Positions 24,488-31,690 of a stretch of DNA of 49,466 nt are shown here, piece by piece (positions within the stretch are counted from its first letter, which is position 1; each line of letters begins with the position of its first letter). A model generated the notes under the pieces. That model did no database searches. It saw only the letters and a list, made by a program, of their open reading frames with translations, and was not told where the DNA came from. The stretch is from Nocardioides sp. Lineage in GTDB: Bacteria > Actinomycetota > Actinomycetes > Propionibacteriales > Nocardioidaceae. The translations under genes and the position numbers were made by a program. The stretch is from contig NZ_JACIXG010000038.1 of assembly GCF_014360585.1 (NCBI RefSeq), positions 1-49,466 of the forward strand, written 5' to 3'.

Positions 24488-25527
24488 TGCTCCAGCTCCT
24501 CGTACAGGTCGGCCACCAGCTGCTCTTCGTCACGCAGGAATTCCTGGAACTCCTCGCCGTCCAGCCACACCTCGGTCCACTTGTTGCGGTCGACGGCATC
24601 AGTCCACTCGGCGGTCTTGGTGGATTCCTCGAAGGTGTCCCGGATGACCTCGGCCTCCTCGTCGGTGATCCCCGGAGGGGCGAAGACGGCCCGCCAGTTG
24701 GCCAGGGTGACGTCGTAGCCCTCGTCGAGCAGTGTCGGGATGTCGACCCCCTCGACGGGACGCTCGGCGGCGATCCCGAGGGCACGCAGCCGGCCACCCT
24801 CGATCTGGTCCCGTACGTCGGGAAGGCCCGAGGTGGCCGCATCCGCGGTGCCGGTGACCAAGGCCTGTGCGACCTCGCCGCCACCGGACTTCGGGATGTA
24901 GGTGACGTCGCTGGGGGCGATGCCGGCGGCCTTCGCGAGCTGGGCCATCACCAGCTGGTCGAAGCTTCCGCCCCCGGTGAACGCCACCTCGCCCGGGTCG
25001 GCCTTCCACGCCGTGATCAGCTGATCGAGGTTCTCATAGGGCGAGTCGGCCGGGACGACCACCACGTCGTACTCCTCGACCACTCGTGCGATCGGGGTGA
25101 CATCGGACATCTTCACCGTCGAGCCCGTCTGCTCCACCCCGGCCACGAGGCCGCTTCCTCCGACCATCGCGACATCGGCCCGCCCGTCGAGCTGGGCCAG
25201 CCGGGTCAGCCCGATCGTGCCGGCCGCGCCGGGCACGTTGAGCACCTGGATGTTGGTGGCGAGCTCGTTCTCACGCATCGAGTTCTGAGACTCGCGCATG
25301 AAGGTGTCCCAGCCGCCGCCGGCAGCTGCGGGGGCGATCAACGTCGCCTTGTGGCGGATGTCGGTAGAGGCACCCGCGCGCTGCACGGACGTCACGACCC
25401 CCAGCGAGATCACCACCGCCGCGATCACGGCATACACCGCCATCCCGAGCCGCGCCCGACCCGGGTGTCCACCCCCGCCTGCGCCGTCGTTCACGGCGGC
25501 CGGTCGGGCCGCGTCGTCGGATTCCAT
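24484..25527 (-). CDS. tctC: Tripartite tricarboxylate transporter binding protein TctC (copy 1)
   Basis: This 347-residue TctC/Bug-type periplasmic-binding protein captures a carboxylate and presents it to TctAB. An N-terminal hydrophobic segment (MAVYAVIAAVVISLGVVTSV) anchors or exports it; no lipobox is seen. Mature motifs include APAAAGGGWDTFMR, NVPGAAGTIGLTRLA (ligand loop) and FTGGGSFDQLVMAQLAKAAGI. ATG 25527 has AAGGGAGA 4 bases upstream; GTG 25545, which overlaps the stop of the preceding gene, is an alternative. It is a second binding protein beside the lipoprotein copy, which is uncommon in one operon. Confidence 0.9.
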   Translation of the reverse strand: MESDDAARPAAVNDGAGGGGHPGRARLGMAVYAVIAAVVISLGVVTSVQRAGASTDIRHKATLIAPAAAGGGWDTFMRESQNSMRENELATNIQVLNVPGAAGTIGLTRLAQLDGRADVAMVGGSGLVAGVEQTGSTVKMSDVTPIARVVEEYDVVVVPADSPYENLDQLITAWKADPGEVAFTGGGSFDQLVMAQLAKAAGIAPSDVTYIPKSGGGEVAQALVTGTADAATSGLPDVRDQIEGGRLRALGIAAERPVEGVDIPTLLDEGYDVTLANWRAVFAPPGITDEEAEVIRDTFEESTKTAEWTDAVDRNKWTEVWLDGEEFQEFLRDEEQLVADLYEELEQ

Positions 25528-25541
25528 GGATTCTCCCTTGT

Positions 25542-26555
25542 TCACAGCAGGTCCAACTCGTTCAATGTCATGGCCACTCGCCGGTCCTCGGCGGCGAGGA
25601 AGTCGTCGAACTCCTCACCGGTGCGGAACCGGTCGGTCCAGCCGTTCTGCGCCAGCACGCGCTCCCACCGCGCCGATGCCCGCATCCGGGTGAGGAACCC
25701 GACCAGCCGGTCGGTCTCCTCGACGCTGAGGCCGGGAGGAGCAAGCACCCCGCGCCAGTTCGTGAAGACCAGGTCGATGCCCCGTTCGGTCAGCGTCGGA
25801 ACGCGTTCCAACGAGGTCAGGCGCACCCGTTCGCGACCCGAGGTGGCGAGGACCCGGAGCTCACCGGAGTCGATCTGCCCCTCGAACTCCGCCAGCCCCG
25901 AGAAGCCGACCTGCACCTCGTGCGACAGCAGTGCACTGGTGAGCGGGCCGCCTCCGTCGTACGGGGTGTAGCGAACCCGCCTCGCGTCGACGCCGATGGT
26001 CTGCGCCAACCGCATCGGGAAGAGATGATCCGGGCCACCGAGCGCCGACCCGCCACCGATCAGGAGCGAGCCGGGATCCTTCGTCCAGGCCGCAACCAGA
26101 TCCTCGATGGTGCGGAACGGCGAGTCGGCCTGCACGAGCACACCCTCCGGCTCCTCGATCAGCTGGGCCAGCGCAGTCGCGTCCTGGGGACGGGCGTCCG
26201 CCCGGTACGAGCGGCTCGACCCGACCACGCCCATCCCGATCGTCATCATCAGGTTCGGGTTGCCCTCTTCGTTCATCAGCCGGGACATTGCCACCGTGCC
26301 GCCGGCGCCGAGGACGTTCGTGACCCGCAGCTCGCCACCGGTGATGCCCTCCCGCTCGAGGACCCCGACCGCGGCTCGACCGGTCAGGTCGTAACCTCCT
26401 CCGGGGCTGTTCGGGATCCACATCTCCAGCTCGGCGGTCTCGGCATCACGGTTCGCCCCACAACCGGTGAGGGCACCGAGCACGACGAGCGCGACCGCCG
26501 CAACGGCGGCGCGGGTGCGCCACACTGGGGGCTGGCGCGGGCATGATCTCGGCAT
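25542..26555 (-). CDS. Tripartite tricarboxylate transporter binding lipoprotein TctC (copy 2)
   Basis: This 337-residue TctC paralogue has a lipoprotein signal peptide: hydrophobic VAAVALVVLGALTGC with the lipobox cysteine at about residue 32. The mature part shows NSPGGGYDLTGRAA, TNVLGAGGTVAMSRL and LIGGGSALGGPDHLFPMRLAQ, aligned with the Bug ligand loops of its neighbour but clearly diverged from it. It is the first gene of the leftward tct operon and is divergent from the histidine kinase. The start is ATG 26555; upstream in-frame sequence up to 26630 is unlikely to be translated because it overlaps the kinase leader. Confidence 0.88.
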   Translation of the reverse strand: MPRSCPRQPPVWRTRAAVAAVALVVLGALTGCGANRDAETAELEMWIPNSPGGGYDLTGRAAVGVLEREGITGGELRVTNVLGAGGTVAMSRLMNEEGNPNLMMTIGMGVVGSSRSYRADARPQDATALAQLIEEPEGVLVQADSPFRTIEDLVAAWTKDPGSLLIGGGSALGGPDHLFPMRLAQTIGVDARRVRYTPYDGGGPLTSALLSHEVQVGFSGLAEFEGQIDSGELRVLATSGRERVRLTSLERVPTLTERGIDLVFTNWRGVLAPPGLSVEETDRLVGFLTRMRASARWERVLAQNGWTDRFRTGEEFDDFLAAEDRRVAMTLNELDLL

Positions 26556-26620
26556 GTGGCGATGGTCACAGATCACTCCGGCCCCCGTCAGCAATGTGCA
26601 ACCAAAGGAGGTTGTGGAAC

Positions 26621-28309
26621 TTGTGGTCATACGAGCGATCCGTGGGCCCCGCTCGACGCCACCGCCGCCCTCTCAGCCTCGCCGGGCAGTTCCTCGTCCT
26701 CCAGTGTGGGGTCCTGCTCCTGGTCGTCGTCGTGGTCAGCATCGTCTCGCTCCAGCAGAGCGAGGCCGACTTCCGTGACGCGCGAGAGAACCGGCTTCGG
26801 GCCGCCGCGGAGTCCCTCGCCGGAATCGCCGCGATCCGTGACGGCGCCACGGGCGACATCGACCCGCGCGCGCTCGGCTTCTACCTGCAGACCCGTGCCG
26901 ACAATGCCGGCGCCGGGTCTGCCTATCTGGTCACGCTGGACGGCACCGTGCTCGCCGCCACGGACCCGACACGTCGTGGTGAGCGGGTCGAGCTCGGTGG
27001 GCCACCGGCACGCACCTGGACGGGCGACATCACCGACCTCGGCGCCAAGAACATCGCCGCCCAGGTTCCCGTCTACGGAGGCGGGACCAGCGGTGCCGAC
27101 GCCAGCCCGCCCGAGCTCGTCGGCGCGGTCGTGGTCACCCAGCGCTATCCCCCACTCACCGAGCGGCTGGCCAACACCACCGCCGACGTGCTCGCCGTCC
27201 TGGGCACGGGTCTGGCCCTCGGGCTCCTCGGCTCCTGGGCGCTGGCCCGGTTGATCAAGCGCCGCACCCGAGGACTCGAGCCGGCCGAGATAGCCGCCCT
27301 GGCCGACCATCGCGAGGGCCTGCTCCGCTCGATCCGCGAGGGTGTGCTGGCCGTCGGGGCCGACGGGCGGGTCAGCCTGATGAGCGACAGTGCCCGGGGC
27401 CTGCTCGGGCTGACCTCGGACCCGACCGGCCGCCGGCTCGACGAGCTCGACCTGCCCGCCGACACCCTCGCCCTGCTCAGCGGGGCCGAGGAGGTGCAGG
27501 ACGCACCGCTGGTCGCCGGCGAGCGGGTGCTGGTGCTCAACCGCAACCGGGTCCATCACGACGGCCGCGCCGCCGGGACGGTCACCACCTTGCGCGACCG
27601 GACCGAGCTGGTGGCGCTGCAGAGCGAGCTCAACGCGCGCGAGAGCGTCACCGAGACGTTGCGGGCGCAGACCCACGAGTTCAGCAACCAGCTGCACACC
27701 ATCACCGGGCTGCTGGAGCTGGAGGAGTACGCCGAGGTGGGCCGTTTCGTGACCGGGCTGACCGCGCGCCGGGCAGCGCTGAGCGACCACATCACGTCCC
27801 GGATCGACGACCCCGCGGTGGCCGCGCTGCTCATCGCCAAGGCCAGTCTCGCCGCCGAACGGCGGGTGGGCATCGAGCTGGAGGCGTCGAGCGCGCTGCC
27901 GCGGCTCACCCCCGACGGGTCCGCCGACGTGGTGACCGTCCTCGGCAACCTGGTCGACAACGCCGTGGACGCGGCCGCGTTGGTCGGACCGCTGGACGGC
28001 CGGGTCGGCGTACGCCTGACGGCTGCCGGCGAGACCGTGACCGTCCGGGTCTCCGACACCGGCGGCGGCGTGCCTGCGGAGCGGCTGCCGGAGATCTTCC
28101 GGCGAGGCTTCAGCACGAAGCCGCGCGACGCCAGCGGCCGCGGCGTGGGCCTCGCGCTGGTGCAGCTGGTGTGCCGCACGCGTGGCGGCGAGGTCGAGGT
28201 GGAGAATAGCGAGTCTGCGCAGCGTCCCGGGGCCGTCTTCGTCGCGACGCTCCCGGGCGCCGTCCCGCTCGCAGCACCCGCCACCACCGACCCCGAGGAA
28301 GCCCGATGA
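26621..28309 (+). CDS. CitA/DcuS-type sensor histidine kinase
   Basis: This kinase of about 562 residues has one helix near the N-terminus (20-42), an extracytoplasmic PAS-like sensor (43-185, the fold that binds C4/C6 carboxylates), a second helix (187-212), a cytoplasmic PAS (228-335), the phospho-acceptor His352 in THEFSNQLHTI, and an ATPase domain with NLVDNAVDAA and a glycine-rich GRGVGLALV. The start is uncertain: TTG 26621 has the strong AAAGGAGG (26604-26611) at 9 bases, while ATG 26594 is in frame but before that site. It overlaps the regulator by ATGA. It is divergent from the tct operon, so it probably senses the transported carboxylate. Confidence 0.93.
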   Translation: MWSYERSVGPARRHRRPLSLAGQFLVLQCGVLLLVVVVVSIVSLQQSEADFRDARENRLRAAAESLAGIAAIRDGATGDIDPRALGFYLQTRADNAGAGSAYLVTLDGTVLAATDPTRRGERVELGGPPARTWTGDITDLGAKNIAAQVPVYGGGTSGADASPPELVGAVVVTQRYPPLTERLANTTADVLAVLGTGLALGLLGSWALARLIKRRTRGLEPAEIAALADHREGLLRSIREGVLAVGADGRVSLMSDSARGLLGLTSDPTGRRLDELDLPADTLALLSGAEEVQDAPLVAGERVLVLNRNRVHHDGRAAGTVTTLRDRTELVALQSELNARESVTETLRAQTHEFSNQLHTITGLLELEEYAEVGRFVTGLTARRAALSDHITSRIDDPAVAALLIAKASLAAERRVGIELEASSALPRLTPDGSADVVTVLGNLVDNAVDAAALVGPLDGRVGVRLTAAGETVTVRVSDTGGGVPAERLPEIFRRGFSTKPRDASGRGVGLALVQLVCRTRGGEVEVENSESAQRPGAVFVATLPGAVPLAAPATTDPEEAR

Positions 28310-29031
28310 CATCCACACCTGAGCTCACCGTGCTCGTGGTCGAGGACGACTTCATGGTGGCCTCGATCCACACCCGCTTCGTCGAGCGCGTGGAGGGGTT
28401 CCGGGTCGTCGGCGTGGCCGCCACCGGCTCCCAGGCGCTCGAGGAGACCGCCCGCCTCTCCCCCGACGTGCTGTTGCTCGACGTGCACCTTCCCGACTTC
28501 AGCGGTATCGAGCTGCTGCGCCGGCTGCGCGGACGCGGAGACGACGCCGACGTCATCGTGATCACCGCCGCCCGCGAGGCCGACACCGTGCGCGCGGCCG
28601 CTGCCGGTGGGGCCGCGCACTATGTGGTGAAGCCGTTCCCCTTCGAGGACCTGGCCGCCCGGCTCGACGACGTACGCCGCTCCCGCGAGGCGCTCGCCCG
28701 GATCGGGCGGCGGGCCGAGGGGACCGTCGGCGCCGAGCATCGGGACGAGGTCCAGGCCGGGATCGACGAGGTCTTCAGCCACCAGGGCGGACGGGAGACC
28801 CGTGAACGGCTGCCGAAAGGGCTCAGCGCCGAGACCGCCCAAGCCGTCCTGGCCGCGCTGCAGACGGCCGGCGAGCTCAGCGCCGCCGAGTGCGCCGACG
28901 CGATCGGTGTCTCTCGGGTGAGCGCCCGCCGCTACCTCGAGCACTTCGCGAGCACGGGCCGGATCGGCGTACGGCTCAACTACGGCACCGCCGGGCGTCC
29001 CGAGCGCCGCTACCGCACGGGTGACGCGTGA
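28306..29031 (+). CDS. CitB/DcuR-type response regulator
   Basis: This 241-residue regulator has a receiver domain with the acidic pair Glu13-Asp14-Asp15, phospho-acceptor Asp59 (LLLDVHLPD) and Lys109 (VVKPFPF), then a C-terminal helix-turn-helix of the CitB type (LSAAECADAIGVSRVSARRYLE, about 190-215). ATGA overlap with the kinase makes them one operon. By analogy with CitAB/TctDE it should activate the divergent tct genes. No binding site could be identified in the short shared region. Confidence 0.92.
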   Translation: MTSTPELTVLVVEDDFMVASIHTRFVERVEGFRVVGVAATGSQALEETARLSPDVLLLDVHLPDFSGIELLRRLRGRGDDADVIVITAAREADTVRAAAAGGAAHYVVKPFPFEDLAARLDDVRRSREALARIGRRAEGTVGAEHRDEVQAGIDEVFSHQGGRETRERLPKGLSAETAQAVLAALQTAGELSAAECADAIGVSRVSARRYLEHFASTGRIGVRLNYGTAGRPERRYRTGDA

Positions 29032-29041
29032 GGCTCCTGCC

Positions 29042-30058
29042 TCAGGCGGACTCGCGGATCACCAGCCTCGTCGGGAGCACGATCGAGGCCTCGACCTCCT
29101 CCCCCGCCACCAGGCGGAGGATCTGTTCGGCGAGGCGGGTGCCGATCTCGTGGATCGGCTGGTGCACCGTCGTCAGCGGCGGGTCGGTGAACCGGGCCGC
29201 CTCGACGTCGTCGAACCCGATCACCGCTACGTCGTCGGGCACCCGGCGGCCGAGCCTGCGCAGCGTACGCAGGGCGCCGTCGGCCATCAGGTCGGAGGCC
29301 GCGAAGACGGCGTCGATGCCGGGATCGCGCTCCAGCAGCCGCTCCATCGCGTCGATGCCCGACTGGCGCATGAAGTCGCCCTCCTCGACCAGCGACACCG
29401 CGCCCGGCAACGCCTGGAGACCGGTGAGGTAGCCCGCCAAGCGCTCGCGCCCGGCGACCATGTCCCGCGGCCCGGCGATGGTCGCGATCCGGCGCCGGCC
29501 GAGACCGACGAGGTGCTCCATTGCCGCCTCGACACCGCTGGCATGCTCGACGTCGATGTACGGCACGGTGGCCTCGCCCAGCGGCCGCCCGCTGGTGACG
29601 ACCGGGACGCCCGCTGCCCGCAGCTCCTCGGGCAGGGTGTCGGCGCCGTGCATCGAGGCGAGCACGACGCCGTCGACGGTGCGGCTGTGCACATAGCGCA
29701 GGATCCGGTCGTGGCTCGACCGCGTCGAGGCGAGCAGCAGCACCAGCTGCTTGTCCGCCTTCTCCAGCACCTCCCCGACACCCCGGATCACGCCGGGGAA
29801 GAAGGCGTCGTCGGAGAAGACCCGGGTCGCGGACTCCGGCAGGATCAGGGCGATGGAGTCCGTACGCTGCGTCACCAGGCTCCGCGCCGCCGGGTTCGGC
29901 ACATAGCCGAGGTCGACGATGGCTCGGCGGATGCTCTCGGCGACGTCTGGGCGCACGGTCGTGGAACCGTTGACGACGCGCGACACGGTCGCTCGCGAGG
30001 CCCCGGCCGCCCGCGCCACCGTCTCCAGCGTCGGCCGGCCGGCCGGGGTCTCGTTCAT
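29042..30058 (-). CDS. LacI-family transcriptional regulator
   Basis: This 338-residue repressor has an N-terminal LacI helix-turn-helix (LETVARAAGASRATVSRVVNG, 11-31; hinge about 45-60 with NPAARSLV) and a periplasmic-binding-like effector domain ending in PIHEIGTRLAEQIL. ATG with TAGATT 6 bases upstream indicates a leaderless transcript. The glucanase gene on the same strand ends 22 bases upstream of the regulator start, and its promoter carries a palindrome of the kind bound by CebR-like LacI proteins (31498-31509), so this is likely its regulator, with an oligosaccharide as inducer. Confidence 0.93.
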   Translation of the reverse strand: MNETPAGRPTLETVARAAGASRATVSRVVNGSTTVRPDVAESIRRAIVDLGYVPNPAARSLVTQRTDSIALILPESATRVFSDDAFFPGVIRGVGEVLEKADKQLVLLLASTRSSHDRILRYVHSRTVDGVVLASMHGADTLPEELRAAGVPVVTSGRPLGEATVPYIDVEHASGVEAAMEHLVGLGRRRIATIAGPRDMVAGRERLAGYLTGLQALPGAVSLVEEGDFMRQSGIDAMERLLERDPGIDAVFAASDLMADGALRTLRRLGRRVPDDVAVIGFDDVEAARFTDPPLTTVHQPIHEIGTRLAEQILRLVAGEEVEASIVLPTRLVIRESA

Positions 30059-30064
30059 GAGTGG

Positions 30065-30070
30065 AATCTA
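30065..30070 (-). promoter_or_regulatory. -10 box of the leaderless lacI-type promoter (TAGATT)
   Basis: On the minus strand TAGATT is followed by six bases and the ATG at 30058. It lies just after the glucanase stop. Confidence 0.4.
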
Positions 30071-30080
30071 TCGCCTCCGC

Positions 30081-31451
30081 TCACCGGGAGAACGTGAACC
30101 AGTTGAGGTTCACGAAGTCGGCCGGCTGGCCGCTCGTGAACCGTAGGAACACCGTGTGCGTGCCGATCACCCCGCTGATGCTGCCGGGGACCGTACGCCA
30201 GCTCTGCCAGCCTCCGGTGTTGCCCACCGAGAAGCTGCCGATCGGGGTGTTGTTCACGTTGTCGAGGCGTACCTCGACCAGGCCGCTGACCCCCGCGGGT
30301 GCGCCGGAGGCGACGCGGGCGGAGAACGTGCGGGCGGCGCTCGAGCCGAAGTTCACGCCGTCGTAGCGGAGCCAGTCGCCGTTGCTGAGATAGCCGACGT
30401 TCTGACCACCACCGGTGTCGGCGGTCGCCTCGGTCCGCGTGCCGCTCTGGGCGTTGTATGACTCCGCCTGGATGGTGGAGTAGGCGTCCCGGTTGCCCGG
30501 GTCGGTCGGGTCGGTCGGGTCGGTGGTGCCGCCGCCCTTTGAGTAGACCGCGACGTAGTCGACCAGCATCGGTACGCCGGAGGCGGTCGCACGGGTCGGG
30601 TTGCCGGGCCAGCCGCCGCCGATCGCGACGTTGAGGATGATGAAGAAGCCGTGGTCGGTCGCGTTGTTCCAGGTCGTCGCGTCGACCTGGTCCGAGCGGA
30701 CCGTGTGGTAGAGCGTGTTGTCGACGTAGAACCGGATCTGCTGCGGGCTGGTGCTGCGGTCCCACTCCATCGCGTAGGTGTGGAACGACGACTGGCAGGT
30801 CGAGCCCGGGCAGCCCTGGAGAGTCCCGCCGAGGCCGGTGGTCTCGTTGCACGGGCCGCCCGGCGAGGTGCCGCAGTGCAGCGTGCCCCAGACCTGGTCG
30901 GCGCCGTTGACGTTCTCCATGATGTCGATCTCGCCGATGCCCGGCCAGTTCCAGTAGTCGCCGCGGAACGGCTCTCCCAGCATCCAGAACGCAGGCCAGA
31001 TGCCCTGCGCCGCCGGCCCGGTGACGTTCGGCATCTGGATGCGGCCCTCGACACGGAGCACACCACCGGAGGGCGGCTCGAAGTCGGTCCGGGTGGTCTC
31101 GATGCGGCCGGAGGTCCAGTTGCCGGCGCTGTCACGGATCGGCTTGATGACGAGGTTGCCGCTCCCGTCCTGGTAGACGTTCTGGGTGCTGTCGGTGTGG
31201 TACGCGATTTCCCCGGTGCCCCAGTTGGGGGCGCCTCCGGGGTAGGAGTGGCCGATGTCGTAGATCCAGTCGTTCGTGTTGATCCGCGACCCGGCCGCAC
31301 CGGTGAAGTCGTCGCTCCACACCTTGGTCCAGCCGGCCGGGGTGGCCGGTTCGGACGCCTGCGACGCCTGTCCGAACGATGTCAGCGGGATCGCCACCGC
31401 GACCACGCCGACCGCGATCACAGCGGCTCCTAATGTCTTGAGACTTCTCAT
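30081..31451 (-). CDS. Secreted GH16 beta-glucanase with C-terminal CBM6
   Basis: This 456-residue secreted enzyme has a signal peptide (about 1-30), a GH16 domain with the catalytic motif EIDIME (nucleophile Glu174, Asp176, acid/base Glu179), a short linker of repeated Thr-Asp-Pro (about 307-322) and a C-terminal carbohydrate-binding module of the CBM6 type (about 323-456; AYSTIQAESYNAQ ... YLSNGDWLRY). It should hydrolyse beta-1,3- or mixed-linked glucans such as laminarin or fungal wall glucan. Start ATG 31451 is chosen because the signal peptide begins there; the in-frame extension to 31550 runs through the operator and is not expected to be translated. Confidence 0.95.
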   Translation of the reverse strand: MRSLKTLGAAVIAVGVVAVAIPLTSFGQASQASEPATPAGWTKVWSDDFTGAAGSRINTNDWIYDIGHSYPGGAPNWGTGEIAYHTDSTQNVYQDGSGNLVIKPIRDSAGNWTSGRIETTRTDFEPPSGGVLRVEGRIQMPNVTGPAAQGIWPAFWMLGEPFRGDYWNWPGIGEIDIMENVNGADQVWGTLHCGTSPGGPCNETTGLGGTLQGCPGSTCQSSFHTYAMEWDRSTSPQQIRFYVDNTLYHTVRSDQVDATTWNNATDHGFFIILNVAIGGGWPGNPTRATASGVPMLVDYVAVYSKGGGTTDPTDPTDPGNRDAYSTIQAESYNAQSGTRTEATADTGGGQNVGYLSNGDWLRYDGVNFGSSAARTFSARVASGAPAGVSGLVEVRLDNVNNTPIGSFSVGNTGGWQSWRTVPGSISGVIGTHTVFLRFTSGQPADFVNLNWFTFSR

Positions 31452-31497
31452 GATGGCTCGCTTCCCGATACCCGAGCGACGAGTCCTGGCGACTCGT

Positions 31498-31509
31498 GAG
31501 AGCGCTCTC
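31498..31509. promoter_or_regulatory. LacI-type operator GAGAGCGCTCTC
   Basis: This perfect 12-bp palindrome lies about 47 bases before the glucanase start. It resembles the CebR operator TGGGAGCGCTCCCA (here TGAGAGCGCTCTCT, 31497-31510). The only LacI-family gene in the window is the neighbour at 29042-30058. Confidence 0.65.
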
Positions 31510-31573
31510 TCGAATGATGGTCCCAAACCCGATGTGACCTCCGTCACCAAACTCCGAACTCTTTAACAACCTG

Positions 31574-31670
31574 GCCGAGTCGGCCCGTCCTGACCGATGT
31601 CAGCGAAGAGTCGGTTCGTCATGACGAGCCGACTCGGCGGGGAATGTGGTCAGGATGTGCCGACTCGGCG
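31574..31670. repeat. Family B composite repeat, copy 2
   Basis: GCCGAGTCGGCCCGTCCTGAC (from 31574), a central palindrome with arms at 31608-31620 and 31623-31635 (GAGTCGGTTCGTC-AT-GACGAGCCGACTC, one mismatch) and TGCCGACTCGGCG (31658-31670) repeat the order and spacing of copy 1. It lies 21 bases after the stop of the rodZ-like gene and about 120 bases before the glucanase start, so it could terminate rodZ transcription. Confidence 0.8.
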
Positions 31671-31690
31671 TCCTTGACGTCAGGGGCTTG

